A stretch of DNA of 64,000 bases, from positions 186,001 through 250,000 of the forward strand of contig NZ_VWXD01000002.1 of the NCBI RefSeq assembly GCF_011752625.1, read 5' to 3'. A model generated the notes under the pieces. The model was not told the DNA's origin, made no database searches, and was given only the letters and a program-made list of their open reading frames with translations. Of this stretch, positions 33,068-42,813 are shown piece by piece. How positions within the stretch are numbered: the stretch's first letter is position 1; each line of letters begins with the position of its first letter. The DNA comes from Candidatus Pantoea formicae. Its GTDB lineage: Bacteria; Pseudomonadota; Gammaproteobacteria; Enterobacterales; Enterobacteriaceae. A program made the position numbers and the translations under genes.

Positions 33068-34681
33068 TTAATTACTGGCTGGCGCCGCTTGCTGAGCAGG
33101 TTTTGCTGCATCACCTTGCGGTTTGGCTGGCGTTGCATCAGCCTGTGCTTTCTGAGCGGCTGCGGCATCTGCTTTGGCTTTATCTTCCGCCGCTTTCTGC
33201 GCAGTGGCTTTCTCTGCCTTGGCTTTATCTTCAGCAGCCTTTTGCGCGGCCGCTTTGTCCGCTTTCACTTTCTCTTCCGCTGCTTTAGCGTCAGCCGCTT
33301 TCTGAGCCGCTGCTTTATCCGCCGCGGCTTTATCTGCTGCCGCTTTATCTGCAGCAGCCTGATCGGCCTTCACTGTCGCATCGTCATTGGCTGGAGCGGC
33401 TGGAGCCGGTTGCGCTGGAGCGGGTTGCAGTGGTGTGCCCTGCAGTGCCGTATTTAATACGGTCGCAAATTGATCCCAACTGCAGTAACCATTGGCATCG
33501 GCATCACAACCTGCCAATTGCAACGTGACACGTTTTGGTGGGTTTTTCAGGCTCAACATATCGGCATCGCGCAGTTGTTCGGCAGTCTGATAAACGTACT
33601 CGACCTTCAACAGGTCTTTGTTGTTCTTGGCATCGTGCCAACGTTCAAACACTACCTGACCGCCAATCGGTGTTTTTTCATCGTTGCCTGGCAGTTCATA
33701 AGGTTTAACCTGCAATGCACTGAGCAAGGACGCAATATTCGAATCGTGGCCGACCATCACCGTGACTTTCGGCGCGTTAGCCTTATCTTGATCAATTAAC
33801 TGGCTACGAATGTAATCCACCAGCGGAGCCGCGACTTCACGCGCCACTTCCGGCGACGCGAAGAGGGCATCCTGGTAACCATTCTTAATCGCTGCGAGTG
33901 CTTTCCACTGTTCTGGCGTTTTGATTTGACCCCAAGCTACCTGATCGGCCGGGAAACCTTCGTAATACTGCAGGGTGAAGGCGTCAACCAGCGAGTTACA
34001 CACTTTCAGCGGGCCATTCACGTTAGGTTCTTTACCATTCTCAGCGCTGAAAGTGTTATCACCGCTACTCAGGTCGCACTGTTTTTTACCGTTACAGGCA
34101 GGCGCAGATTTGTAATCAACAATCTTTTCCAACTGCTGGAAGGCAGGTTTCAACGCAAGCTTCTCATTCGCCGCAGTCATAGCCGCCAACGCTTTCTTGT
34201 TGAAGTCATCGCTGCCATCAGTAATGACAGGATTGAAGATCGGATCCATGGTTCCCATCGCATCCTGATGGGTCACTGGGATATCACAACCCGGGAAGGC
34301 ACCGGTAATGAAGTACTGCGCGGTCGCCACGGTACGCTGCAGACTGTTTGCGTACACAAAAACATTACTGCTGTCGGGACAGGTCCCCTCTTGCACCAGA
34401 CCCTGTTGTGCCAGCCACTGACGGGTATATTTACCCATGTAGACTTCCAGCACACCACCTTTGGTGGTCAACTCTCCGCCGGGAACATCCCATTGCGGCC
34501 AGCTTTTCTTGGTTGATTGCTCCAGCACGCTACCATTGTTCGCCAACGGTGCGCGTAAATTGTGACGACTCAGTACCAGCACCTGCTGCAGCTGCATATC
34601 CCCTTCTGCCGCATAAGCAGACATACCCATCGGGAGCGCAGCGATAACTGACAACGCGCAAAGACTCAGTTTCTTGATCAT
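33068..34681 (-). CDS. agp: Periplasmic glucose-1-phosphatase with a long Ala/Lys-rich C-terminal tail
   Basis: A 537-residue protein, 122 residues longer than E. coli Agp. A Sec signal peptide ends in AYA. The acid phosphatase domain follows, with catalytic His and Arg in RHNLRAPL and HD in [11 protein letters not shown], and the rest collinear with E. coli Agp ([30 protein letters not shown]). After ...[11 protein letters not shown], where E. coli ends, comes a Pro/Ala hinge and about 75 residues of (D/Q)KAAA(D/E) and KAAEDKAKA repeats, then a Pro/Ala/Gln end. The tail resembles TolA domain II and should form a long helix. The start is MIKKLSL at 34681. Confidence 0.9.
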   Translation of the reverse strand: MIKKLSLCALSVIAALPMGMSAYAAEGDMQLQQVLVLSRHNLRAPLANNGSVLEQSTKKSWPQWDVPGGELTTKGGVLEVYMGKYTRQWLAQQGLVQEGTCPDSSNVFVYANSLQRTVATAQYFITGAFPGCDIPVTHQDAMGTMDPIFNPVITDGSDDFNKKALAAMTAANEKLALKPAFQQLEKIVDYKSAPACNGKKQCDLSSGDNTFSAENGKEPNVNGPLKVCNSLVDAFTLQYYEGFPADQVAWGQIKTPEQWKALAAIKNGYQDALFASPEVAREVAAPLVDYIRSQLIDQDKANAPKVTVMVGHDSNIASLLSALQVKPYELPGNDEKTPIGGQVVFERWHDAKNNKDLLKVEYVYQTAEQLRDADMLSLKNPPKRVTLQLAGCDADANGYCSWDQFATVLNTALQGTPLQPAPAQPAPAAPANDDATVKADQAAADKAAADKAAADKAAAQKAADAKAAEEKVKADKAAAQKAAEDKAKAEKATAQKAAEDKAKADAAAAQKAQADATPAKPQGDAAKPAQQAAPASN

Positions 34682-34907
34682 TGTGCCTATTCCATAATTC
34701 ATCAGTGAAACACTCTGGCATTCAAACGATTAGCTCGCCATTGAGCGAATTACCGCACAGTGTAACCCAGCTTGCCTCGGAAAATCGCCAGATGTTTGCA
34801 AAAACCGTGAATGGAATATAGCAGTAAACGTGCGTGCCGTCGGGGTTCGGCAGCAGATTGAAAAGCAACGGGATGTTTTTCGGATTCTATGAATGCAGAA
34901 AAGCAAA

Positions 34908-34929
34908 AAGCCCGCATTGCTGCGGGCTT
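34908..34929 (-). terminator. Terminator of the serT transcript
   Basis: A 9-bp stem AAGCCCGCA/TGCGGGCTT with a 4-base loop; on the minus strand it runs into TTTTTGC, nine bases after the 3' end of the first serT copy. Confidence 0.8.
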
Positions 34930-34937
34930 CTTTAATA

Positions 34938-35025
34938 TGGCGGAGGAACAGAGATTCGAACTCTGGGATGGTTTCCCATCGACGGTTTTCAAGACCGTTG
35001 CCTTAAGCCACTCGGCCATCCCTCC
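34938..35025 (-). tRNA. serT: tRNA-Ser (anticodon TGA), distal copy
   Basis: An 88-base gene with encoded CCA, long variable arm and anticodon TGA. Acceptor GGAGGGA pairs with TTCCTCC (one G-T), T arm CAGAG/CTCTG. Confidence 0.93.
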
Positions 35026-35060
35026 GGAAATTTTTTTGTAACTTCACTCTGCAAGAGTGA

Positions 35061-35148
35061 TGGCGGAGGAGGAGAGATTCGAACTCTCGGATGGTTTCCC
35101 ATCGACGGTTTTCAAGACCGTTGCCTTAAGCCACTCGGCCACCCCTCC
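35061..35148 (-). tRNA. serT: tRNA-Ser (anticodon TGA), proximal copy
   Basis: An 88-base gene with encoded CCA, same anticodon TGA and the same D, anticodon and variable arms. It differs from the other copy at paired positions: acceptor GGAGGGG/CTCCTCC and T arm GAGAG/CTCTC. E. coli has a single serT here. Confidence 0.93.
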
Positions 35149-35372
35149 GCAATGAGGCGCACTATAAACATCCCCCTTAACGATGTAAAGCATGGATTGA
35201 ATCGTTCGCCTGAAAAACAGCCAAAATGCGTTTTTTCGCTGTCAAAATCACCATTCTGCTCAGTGAAACAGCAATTTATCGCGTAAAGATGGGTAAAACG
35301 TCTTTGCTGCCTGCCAGCCGTTGCGTATCCTCAGCTCATATTTGGTGTTCTCTCTCTATTAAGGAGCGCATA

Positions 35373-36029
35373 GTGGATAGAATTATTAGCTCGTCGCAGC
35401 AACAGTCGCTACTCAGCACGCATAAAGTACTGCGCAATACCTATTTCTTACTGGGTCTGACACTGGCATTTTCAGCCGTCACGGCCACTCTTAGTACCGT
35501 TTTCGCCTTACCGTCACCGGGATTAATTCTGATGCTGGTTGGCTTTTACGGCCTGATGTTCCTGACCTATCGCTTAGCCAATAGTCCGGCAGGCATTCTG
35601 GCAGCCTTTGCTTTCACCGGTTTCCTTGGCTACTGCCTGGGTCCGATTCTCAGCTCCTTCCTCGCGGCAGGCATGGGCGATGTGATTGCCATGGCGTTGG
35701 GGGGTACGGCGCTGGTGTTCTTCTGCTGTTCGGCCTACGTCCTGACCACACGTCGTGATATGTCGTTCCTTGGCGGCATGATGATGGCCGGTTTTGTCGT
35801 GCTGCTGGTTGCGGTGGTAGCGAATATCTTCCTGCAACTGCCAGCATTACATTTGGCGATTAGCGCACTGTTTATTCTGTTCTCAGCGGGTGCCATCCTG
35901 TGGGAAACCAGCAATATCATTCAGGGCGGCGAAACCAACTACATCCGCGCGACCGTCAGCCTGTATGTGTCGCTGTATAACATCTTTGTCAGCTTGCTGA
36001 GCCTTTTAGGCTTCGCCAGCAAAGATTAA
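35373..36029 (+). CDS. yccA: Inner-membrane modulator of FtsH, YccA
   Basis: A 218-residue BAX inhibitor-1 family protein with seven hydrophobic segments, nearly identical to E. coli YccA ([24 protein letters not shown] and [28 protein letters not shown]). It is a substrate and inhibitor of FtsH. The start is GTG 35373 (read as MDRIISSS), matching the family N-terminus, with AAGGAG seven bases upstream. The frame is open for 49 codons further back without homology. A terminator follows. Confidence 0.96.
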   Translation: MDRIISSSQQQSLLSTHKVLRNTYFLLGLTLAFSAVTATLSTVFALPSPGLILMLVGFYGLMFLTYRLANSPAGILAAFAFTGFLGYCLGPILSSFLAAGMGDVIAMALGGTALVFFCCSAYVLTTRRDMSFLGGMMMAGFVVLLVAVVANIFLQLPALHLAISALFILFSAGAILWETSNIIQGGETNYIRATVSLYVSLYNIFVSLLSLLGFASKD

Positions 36030-36048
36030 GCTGCAGACGTAAATGTCC

Positions 36049-36073
36049 AAAACCCCGCTTCGGCGGGGTTTTT
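36049..36073 (+). terminator. Terminator of yccA
   Basis: AACCCCGC/GCGGGGTT with a TTCG loop, followed by TTTG and further T residues. Confidence 0.88.
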
Positions 36074-36129
36074 GCTTTTTAATAGCCGGCCAACTTACAA
36101 TATGCCGATTAATGCTGTGAGGAATGACT

Positions 36130-36456
36130 GTGATTTTTGCCGGTAAAGAGATCGCCACCGATGCGGAAGGCTACTTAAAAAATGGTGCAGACTGGAGCGA
36201 AGCACTCGCTGCGGTGATTGCGCAAAACGAAGCGATTGAGATGAGCGACGCACACTGGGAAGTCGTGCATTTTGTGCGCGCCTTCTATCAGGAGTTCAAT
36301 ACTTCCCCTGCGGTGCGCATGCTGGTTAAAGCCATGGCGCAGAAGTATGGCGAGGAAAAAGGCAATAGTCGTTACCTGTTCCGTCTGTTTCCAGAAGGTC
36401 CGGCAAAACAAGCCACCAAAATTGCCGGGTTGCCAAAACCCGCCAAGTGCCTGTAA
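36130..36456 (+). CDS. tusE: Sulfur relay protein TusE (DsrC family)
   Basis: A 108-residue DsrC/TusE-type protein with the C-terminal PKPAKCL carrying the penultimate Cys that accepts persulfide sulfur from TusBCD and passes it to MnmA for 2-thiouridine in tRNA wobble positions. GAGGA lies directly against ATG 36124, so GTG 36130, six bases further, is the better start; it gives MIFAGKEI, close to the E. coli start. The stop is one base from the convergent acyP stop. Confidence 0.94.
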   Translation: MIFAGKEIATDAEGYLKNGADWSEALAAVIAQNEAIEMSDAHWEVVHFVRAFYQEFNTSPAVRMLVKAMAQKYGEEKGNSRYLFRLFPEGPAKQATKIAGLPKPAKCL

Positions 36457-36735
36457 TTAGCCAGTCGTAAATCGCGTGGGAATCGGCGTGGGTTGATGAG
36501 GCTCCACCAGCACCTTATCAACCCGTGCACTTGTCGGCCCACCCGCTTTCAACCAAGCGATTAACGCATCCACCTTTTGTTCATCACCAGCGGCCAGCAC
36601 TTCAACACTGCCGTCGCGCAGGTTATGCGCATAGCCAGTAACGCCTAATTTATTGGCCTGTGACTGGGTGTAATATCTAAAGCCCACGCCTTGCACGATA
36701 CCGTGCACCCAAATTTTGTAGCAAGTGTTCGCCAT
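36457..36735 (-). CDS. acyP: Acylphosphatase
   Basis: A 92-residue acylphosphatase. The phosphate loop Arg lies in [10 protein letters not shown] (~R20) and the catalytic Asn in [10 protein letters not shown] (~N38). It hydrolyses acyl phosphates in the cytoplasm. GGGGAG precedes the ATG. It is divergent from rlmI and convergent with tusE, as in E. coli (yccX). Confidence 0.95.
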   Translation of the reverse strand: MANTCYKIWVHGIVQGVGFRYYTQSQANKLGVTGYAHNLRDGSVEVLAAGDEQKVDALIAWLKAGGPTSARVDKVLVEPHQPTPIPTRFTTG

Positions 36736-36817
36736 GGCGATCTCCCCGTTGTGCGTTGCAATTTGCCGCCATCCACCGGAAAATGGCGCCTCATTTTTTC
36801 AGGTAAGCATAGCAAAC

Positions 36818-38008
36818 ATGACCGTTCGATTGATTCTCGCAAAGGGACGTGAAAAATCCCTGCTCCGCCGCCATCCGTGGGTATTCTCTGGTGCCGTTGC
36901 ACGTATGGAAGGGAAAGCCCAGTCTGGTGAAACTATTGATGTCTGCGACAGCAATGGCAAATGGCTGGCCCGTGCCGCTTATTCCCCACAATCACAAATT
37001 CGCGCGCGCGTCTGGAGTTGGCAGCAGGATGAGTCAATCGACATCGCTTTCTTCGTGCGCGGTTTCGAAAAGGCACAACAATGGCGTGAGTGGCTGGCAC
37101 AACGTGATGGCCTTGACAGTTATCGTCTGATTGCTGGCGAATCCGATGGGATGCCAGGCGTGACCATAGATCGCTTCGGCAACTTCCTGGTATTACAGTT
37201 GCTGTCTGCCGGTGCGGAATATCAGCGCCCTGCTATTCTTTCCGCCTTGCAGCAATGTTTCCCTGACTGCGCAATTTACGATCGCTCAGATGTCGCCGTA
37301 CGTAAAAAAGAGGGCCTTGAGATGACGCAGGGGCCGGTCACTGGTGAGCTGCCACCGCCGCTGTTGCCTATCACCGAACACGGTATGAAATTGCTGGTCG
37401 ACATTCAGGGCGGCCATAAGACGGGCTATTATCTCGATCAGCGTGACAGCCGTTATGCCACACGTCGCTACGCAGAAAACGCACGTGTGTTGAACTGTTT
37501 CTCTTACACCGGCGGTTTTGCTGTGTCTGCACTGATGGGCGGTTGCCGCGAAGTCATCAGTGTTGATACCTCACAGGATGCGCTGGACGTCGCAAAACAG
37601 AACGTAGAGTTGAATGGTCTCGATGTTTCACGTGCCCAGTTTGTGCGCGATGACGTGTTCAAACTGCTGCGTCGCTATCGCGACAGCGGTGAAAAGTTTG
37701 ACGTGATCGTGATGGACCCACCGAAGTTCGTCGAAAACAAGAATCAACTGATGGGCGCTTGCCGTGGATATAAAGATATCAATATGCTGGCGATGCAGTT
37801 GCTCAACCCGAACGGTATCCTGCTGACCTTCTCCTGTTCCGGCTTGATGGCAACCGACCTGTTCCAGAAAATCATCGCTGATGCCGCAGTTGATGCGGGT
37901 CGTGATGTACAATTTGTGGAGCAGTTCCGTCAGGCAGCCGACCATCCTGTAATTGCCAGCTATCCTGAAGGGCTTTATCTGAAAGGGTTTGCCTGCCGCG
38001 TACTGTGA
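36818..38008 (+). CDS. rlmI: 23S rRNA m5C1962 methyltransferase RlmI
   Basis: A 396-residue protein, the same length as E. coli RlmI (YccW). An N-terminal PUA-like domain (residues ~1-75) is followed by a SAM-dependent methyltransferase with [17 protein letters not shown] (motif I), [10 protein letters not shown] (catalytic DPP motif) and FSCSGLM. It methylates C1962. ATG 36818 is chosen by alignment; no strong ribosome-binding site is seen. Confidence 0.95.
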   Translation: MTVRLILAKGREKSLLRRHPWVFSGAVARMEGKAQSGETIDVCDSNGKWLARAAYSPQSQIRARVWSWQQDESIDIAFFVRGFEKAQQWREWLAQRDGLDSYRLIAGESDGMPGVTIDRFGNFLVLQLLSAGAEYQRPAILSALQQCFPDCAIYDRSDVAVRKKEGLEMTQGPVTGELPPPLLPITEHGMKLLVDIQGGHKTGYYLDQRDSRYATRRYAENARVLNCFSYTGGFAVSALMGGCREVISVDTSQDALDVAKQNVELNGLDVSRAQFVRDDVFKLLRRYRDSGEKFDVIVMDPPKFVENKNQLMGACRGYKDINMLAMQLLNPNGILLTFSCSGLMATDLFQKIIADAAVDAGRDVQFVEQFRQAADHPVIASYPEGLYLKGFACRVL

Positions 38009-38067
38009 CTTGAAAACCTGAACCCTGCCTCCATATTGGTAGCAGGGCACAGTTTTGGGAGGTCACA

Positions 38068-38385
38068 ATGATTACCAGTAAATTTGGAATTGGACAGCAG
38101 GTCCGTCACCGTCTCTCCGGGGTGCTCGGCGTTATTGTGGATGTCGATCCGGAGTTTTCACTCGATGAACCCGAGCAGGATGATGTGGCCGCCAGTGAAA
38201 CACTGCGCGCCGCACCGTGGTATCACGTGGTGATGGAAGACGAAGAAGGCGAACAGGTACACACCTACGTTGCCGAAATTCAGCTAGCGGGTGAAACGTC
38301 GTATGAGCATCCTGAGCAACCGTCAATGGATGAACTCGCCGCCTCCATCCGGCAGCAGTTGCAGGCGCCAAGCCTGCGCCATTAA
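38068..38385 (+). CDS. hspQ: Heat shock protein HspQ
   Basis: A 105-residue DNA-binding/adaptor protein with the family start [28 protein letters not shown] and the segment [22 protein letters not shown]. In E. coli it is a Lon adaptor and a hemimethylated-DNA-binding protein (YccV). GGGAGG precedes the ATG. It follows rlmI by 59 bp. Confidence 0.95.
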   Translation: MITSKFGIGQQVRHRLSGVLGVIVDVDPEFSLDEPEQDDVAASETLRAAPWYHVVMEDEEGEQVHTYVAEIQLAGETSYEHPEQPSMDELAASIRQQLQAPSLRH

Positions 38386-38426
38386 TGCCAACGGCGACTC
38401 AGGTCGCCGTTTCTGTTTTAGTGCGC

Positions 38427-38840
38427 TTAAGGTGTGATGCCTAACCGCGGTATTTCAATTTTTGGGCAGCGATCCATAATCACCGTCATCCCTGCATCGC
38501 GTGCCAATACCGCCGCCTGCTCGTTAATGACACCCAGTTGCAGCCACAACGTATCTGCGCCGATGGCAATGGCTTCTTGCGCCACCCCCCAAGCCGCTTC
38601 CGCATTACGGAACACGTCAACCATATCGACTTTGCCCGGAATATCCGCCAATGAGGCATAAGCGGTTTGCCCCAATAACTGCTGCCCAGCCAGTTTGGGG
38701 CTAACTGGTATCACTTCATATCCCTGATCAAGTAAGAATTTCATCACGCCGTAGCTTGGGCGATCAGCGCGATCGCTAGCACCCACCAGCGCAATGCGTT
38801 TCGTTCTACTCAATACATCGCGAATCGTTTGATCATTCAT
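38427..38840 (-). CDS. yccU: CoA-binding domain protein YccU
   Basis: A 137-residue Rossmann-fold CoA-binding protein with RIALVGASDRADRPSYGVMKFLLDQGYEV and a central TLWLQLGVINEQAA. The catalytic context is unknown. AAGGAG precedes ATG 38840; the frame extends to 38897 without support. It is in its conserved place between hspQ and yccT. Confidence 0.93.
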   Translation of the reverse strand: MNDQTIRDVLSRTKRIALVGASDRADRPSYGVMKFLLDQGYEVIPVSPKLAGQQLLGQTAYASLADIPGKVDMVDVFRNAEAAWGVAQEAIAIGADTLWLQLGVINEQAAVLARDAGMTVIMDRCPKIEIPRLGITP

Positions 38841-39019
38841 GCATTTTCTCCTTGTCCAATCGCCTGAGTGTAGAGGGCTATGCCTTGCCTGACGCAAGTA
38901 TTACAGGTGAAAACTTTGCGCAGCAGCACGAATAAATATGTAAAAATGTAAATTTACTGCCATAATGTAATAATTTGCTACACATCACCGATTTATCCCC
39001 CCCACTTCCGGGAGTTGAA

Positions 39020-39646
39020 ATGAAGCTGTCATTGGCTGTTACGGGTTTACTCGTGTTGCTCGTATCGGCATCCTGCCATGCCATCACCCTCAAGCTCGAT
39101 CCAGAGATCGACCTGCTGGTGCTGGATGGTCGCAAAATCTCAGGCTCGCTGCTGAAAGGCGCGGACAGCCTTGAGCTGGAGCGCGGACAGCATCAATTTC
39201 TGTTTCGTGTAGATAAGCCCTGCGCCGATGCGACACACTTTCAGTCGGTGCCAATGATTGTCACCTTTAATGCCAGTGCCAACTCAGTCGCCATCCGCCT
39301 GCCTTCGCTTGGCAATCGCCGCGAACGCACCCTTTTCGATAGAGCACTCAATTTCCAACTGATTGACGAGCATGGCAATGAAATTGTCAGCGTTCGCGAC
39401 CATCTGCCACAAGGCAGCGACAGCGATCTTGAGAAAGCCATGGTGAATTATAACCGCAATGCACAGGCCGCTTCGGTTCCGCGCTTTGCGATGCAATCAG
39501 CAAGTTTACCCGCCGCGCAGATGGATCTTGATTTTGCCTGGCAAGACGCGAGTGACCTTCCCTCTTTACAACGTTGGTTTCAGCGCTTTGACGCTGCAAC
39601 ACGTCAGCGTTTCATCAGTTGGATGAAAACCTTACGCACAAGTTGA
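39020..39646 (+). CDS. yccT: DUF2057 periplasmic protein YccT (CsgI-like)
   Basis: A 208-residue exported protein. The signal peptide ends ...SASCHA; the Cys-Ala context is not a lipobox because Ala-His-Ala precedes the cut. The mature part starts ITLKLDPEIDLLVLDGRKISGS, matching YccT. In E. coli and Salmonella YccT inhibits curli assembly. GGGAG precedes ATG 39020. Whether this organism makes curli cannot be told here. Confidence 0.88.
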   Translation: MKLSLAVTGLLVLLVSASCHAITLKLDPEIDLLVLDGRKISGSLLKGADSLELERGQHQFLFRVDKPCADATHFQSVPMIVTFNASANSVAIRLPSLGNRRERTLFDRALNFQLIDEHGNEIVSVRDHLPQGSDSDLEKAMVNYNRNAQAASVPRFAMQSASLPAAQMDLDFAWQDASDLPSLQRWFQRFDAATRQRFISWMKTLRTS

Positions 39647-39714
39647 TAGTCATGAAATGCCAAGGGTAAACTCATGCCTCAATAACGATGACATGAGAAG
39701 AAACAGGAAGCCCT

Positions 39715-40176
39715 ATGGAGCAGACCGTTCGTACCCTTGAAGAAAAAAAACATATTGCTCTGGTTGCTCACGACCACTGCAAAGCCTCCCTGCTTGAGTG
39801 GGTGAAAGCCAACCAGAGCGCGCTACAACCTCATGTACTTTATGCCACCGGCACTACCGGGAATCTGATTAATCGCCATACGGGATTGGATGTTAACGCG
39901 ATGCTAAGCGGTCCAATGGGCGGGGACCAGCAAGTGGGGGCGTTGATTTCAGAAGGGAAAATTGATGTGCTGTTCTTCTTTTGGGATCCGTTGAACGCCG
40001 TTCCTCACGACCCCGATGTGAAAGCACTGCTGCGCCTGGCCACCGTATGGAATATCCCGGTGGCGACCAATCGCGCCACCGCAGATTTTATTATTAAAGC
40101 ACCGATGTTTGCCCAGCAGGTTGAGATCCAGATCCCTGATTATCAGCGCTATCTTACTGACCGCCTGAAAGGCTAA
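39715..40176 (+). CDS. mgsA: Methylglyoxal synthase
   Basis: A 153-residue enzyme that turns dihydroxyacetone phosphate to methylglyoxal. Active-site Asp lies in [14 protein letters not shown] and phosphate-binding residues in ATGTTGNLI. His in NAVPHDPD is also conserved. It is convergent with helD, with three bases between the stops. Confidence 0.97.
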   Translation: MEQTVRTLEEKKHIALVAHDHCKASLLEWVKANQSALQPHVLYATGTTGNLINRHTGLDVNAMLSGPMGGDQQVGALISEGKIDVLFFFWDPLNAVPHDPDVKALLRLATVWNIPVATNRATADFIIKAPMFAQQVEIQIPDYQRYLTDRLKG

Positions 40177-40179
40177 TCA

Positions 40180-42234
40180 TCAGGCCTTCCGACTCTGCGG
40201 CACACCCAATTCGCGGAAGTGCTCGACAAAGACGGAAGGCTGTTCTTTATCAAACATCATCCATACTTGTTGACGCGCACGCGTAATCGCCACATAGGCC
40301 AGCCGTCGCTCTTCAGCATCAGGGAAATCTTCCGGTTGCGGCAATAGCCCCTCTTCCATGATGGATTCACGCGTCTGAGCGGGGAATCCATCACGCCCTT
40401 CATGCAGCCCAAGCACGATGACAAAATCGGCCTGCTGCCCCTTGCTGGCGTGTATCGTCATAAAATCAATCTGCAACTTTGGCCAGCGCGTTTTGGCTTT
40501 TTCCAGAATCTCCGGGCGCAGATGATGATAACGCGCGAGCAGCAATACACGCTCGTGTGGCTTGGCATATCCACTTAACTTATTCAGCAGAGGTTCCAGT
40601 TGATCCTGCGGTAATAGGGTGACCGATTTTTTGTTCCCCTTACTGAGGCTGTTAAGGGGTTTCCGCAATTGATGCGGGTTTTGCTGTACAAAACGGTTAG
40701 CAATCTCACCAATACGATCATTAAAGCGGTAAGTGGTGTCGAGCACACAACGATCCCCTTCGCCGAAATAGTGGTGAAAGGCAGTCGTGAGGCTCATTTC
40801 CGCACCACTAAATCGATAAATAGCCTGCCAGTCATCTCCGACGGCGAACAAACTGGTGCGTTTATTTTGCTTGCGTAATGCCGTCAACAGCGCCGCTCGC
40901 TGCGGTGAAATATCCTGGAACTCGTCAACCAGAATGTCTTTCCACGGGCTGATAAATCGACCCTTTTCGAGAATGGCGATGGCTTGATGAATCAGGCCAG
41001 AGAAATCAACCGCGCCTTCTTCTTTCAGCGCACTCTTCCAGGCTTTTAAAAGTGGTGCCATCAACTTAATGCGTTTGCTGAAATTCTCACGTATCTCTTC
41101 AGGAACATCTTCAATCATCGCGGCCTGCGCGCCGCCGTGCATACGCATCAAACCCAGCCAGCGTTCTAAGCGCGAAGCAAGGCGTTGTGCCAATTTGTCA
41201 TCCTGCCAGAAAGGTCCCTCGGCCACATCCCATTCCATCTCATCTTGCAACCATTGTCGCCAGCCGCTCGCTTGGGCCTTCTTGCTATTACACTGCTCTC
41301 GCCAGGTATCGATAAGTAACTGACGACGGGCCTTGCTGTCACTTTCCAGCTTACTGATAACGGGCTGTTTATTGCTGCCTTCACGGATAATGTGCATCGC
41401 CAGTGCATGAAAGGTTTGCGCCTGGATAGCGCTTTCACCCAATCTCGCCTGAATGCGTTCATTCATCTCATCCGCAGCCTGGCGACCAAAGGCCAGCAGC
41501 AGTATCTGGTCCGGCTGGGACAGTTTACGTTCCAACAGCCAGCCCGCACGCGCAACCAGTACCGATGTTTTTCCACTACCTGCGCCCGCCAGCACCAGCA
41601 GAGCGTCTTCCCCATTCACCACGGCTTCACACTGAGAAAGATTGAGTGGCGTCGTTTCAACGGTAGAGAAGAAATCGTGATACTCCTTGATAACTTTCGT
41701 TGTCCATTCGCGGTTACGCTGCCGAATGGCCGTTTCGCCCTGCTCCAGCCACTGCTGGCAGAATTGCCACAGCGCACGGCAGTTATCAAATGCTTCCAGA
41801 CGCGCCAGCGGAAGAGGTAACGCTGAAAACTGACGCCTGATACTCTCTTTCACCGCCGATAACTCACGGCGTTTTAGCCAGCGATCCTGCTGAGTAAACG
41901 TCAGGATCTCCTGCTCCAACGCCGTGAGCACCTCGGCGCTCACATCGCTCATCTCCTGGCTCCACTGCTGCCAGGCCTGCTGCAAATAATGGAAAAAACG
42001 TTGGGTTTCCTGCCACTCCGTCCCGTGCAGGCGCACCACTTTATCTTCGGGGAGCTGAAATTCTAACTCGCCCCAGACCATGCCGCGTTTACAGGTAATG
42101 TCCATTAATTGGTTAAAGGGGATCAGATATTCATGGCGATCGCCACTGACTTCCACTCCGGCGGCCAGCAGACGTACCCGATTATAGGGATGCTGAGCCA
42201 GACGCTTGCCCATTGATGTTGCTTTCAGTTCCAT
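40180..42234 (-). CDS. helD: DNA helicase IV
   Basis: A 684-residue UvrD-type superfamily 1 helicase. Walker A lies in LLVLAGAGSGKTSVLVAR (~residue 217), Walker B in ILVDEFQD, and motifs III-VI in GDDWQAIYRF, FMTIHASKGQQADFVI and LAYVAITRARQQVW. An N-terminal ~195-residue extension is typical of HelD. It unwinds DNA 3' to 5' and acts in recombination. It is divergent from yccF, with 123 bp between. Confidence 0.96.
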   Translation of the reverse strand: MELKATSMGKRLAQHPYNRVRLLAAGVEVSGDRHEYLIPFNQLMDITCKRGMVWGELEFQLPEDKVVRLHGTEWQETQRFFHYLQQAWQQWSQEMSDVSAEVLTALEQEILTFTQQDRWLKRRELSAVKESIRRQFSALPLPLARLEAFDNCRALWQFCQQWLEQGETAIRQRNREWTTKVIKEYHDFFSTVETTPLNLSQCEAVVNGEDALLVLAGAGSGKTSVLVARAGWLLERKLSQPDQILLLAFGRQAADEMNERIQARLGESAIQAQTFHALAMHIIREGSNKQPVISKLESDSKARRQLLIDTWREQCNSKKAQASGWRQWLQDEMEWDVAEGPFWQDDKLAQRLASRLERWLGLMRMHGGAQAAMIEDVPEEIRENFSKRIKLMAPLLKAWKSALKEEGAVDFSGLIHQAIAILEKGRFISPWKDILVDEFQDISPQRAALLTALRKQNKRTSLFAVGDDWQAIYRFSGAEMSLTTAFHHYFGEGDRCVLDTTYRFNDRIGEIANRFVQQNPHQLRKPLNSLSKGNKKSVTLLPQDQLEPLLNKLSGYAKPHERVLLLARYHHLRPEILEKAKTRWPKLQIDFMTIHASKGQQADFVIVLGLHEGRDGFPAQTRESIMEEGLLPQPEDFPDAEERRLAYVAITRARQQVWMMFDKEQPSVFVEHFRELGVPQSRKA

Positions 42235-42357
42235 GCCCGCACCGTCATGTGGAATTCGATTATCGCGCAGTTTACCTGTCAGACCCTTGGCGCTCCAGCC
42301 TTAAAACAGGCTAAACTTGGCGGCACATATTGCGGATTGCAAAAGGAAAAACGCGTT

Positions 42358-42801
42358 ATGCGCACCGTACTCAATATCCTCAACTTCGTTCTGGGTGGCG
42401 TGTTCACCACCTTAAGCTGGCTGTTTGCCACCCTGGTGAGCATTGTGCTGATTTTTACTCTGCCATTAACGCGATCATGCTGGGAAATCACCAAACTTTC
42501 ACTGTTGCCGTTTGGTAATGAGGCTGTACATGTTGATGTGTTGCGCCCAGATAGCAAGAGCCAGGTGTTAAATGCCGGTGGCACTTTCCTGAATATCTTC
42601 TGGCTGGTGTTTTTTGGCTGGTGGCTGTGTCTGATGCATATCTCAGCGGGCATTGTGCAGTGCCTGACCATCATTGGTATTCCCGTGGGTATTGCTAACT
42701 TTAAAATTGCGGCCATTGCGCTGTGGCCTGTGGGTCGACGCGTGGTGTCAGTGGAAGAAGCACAAGCTGCGCGTGAAGCCAATGCGCGCCGTCGTTACTG
42801 A
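42358..42801 (+). CDS. yccF: YccF-domain inner-membrane protein
   Basis: A 147-residue membrane protein with the duplicated YccF (DUF307) domain: LNFVLGGVFTTLSWLFATLVSIVLIF and LNIFWLVFFGWWLCLMHISAGIVQCLTIIGIPVGIANFKIA. The function is unknown. ATG 42358 fits the family start (MRTVLNILNF); the longer frame from 42247 does not. It precedes yccS by 12 bp. Confidence 0.93.
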   Translation: MRTVLNILNFVLGGVFTTLSWLFATLVSIVLIFTLPLTRSCWEITKLSLLPFGNEAVHVDVLRPDSKSQVLNAGGTFLNIFWLVFFGWWLCLMHISAGIVQCLTIIGIPVGIANFKIAAIALWPVGRRVVSVEEAQAAREANARRRY

Positions 42802-42813
42802 GGCCGCCCCCTG

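Noticed and set aside
33053..33457. A plus-strand frame rich in Cys, Phe and Arg opposite the agp tail
   Set aside because: It is the antisense of the Ala/Lys repeat codons; the composition is an artefact of the repeat.
34750..35019. A 90-codon minus-strand frame across the first serT copy
   Set aside because: It reads through a well-formed tRNA gene and its terminator and has no ribosome-binding site. The tRNA explains the sequence.
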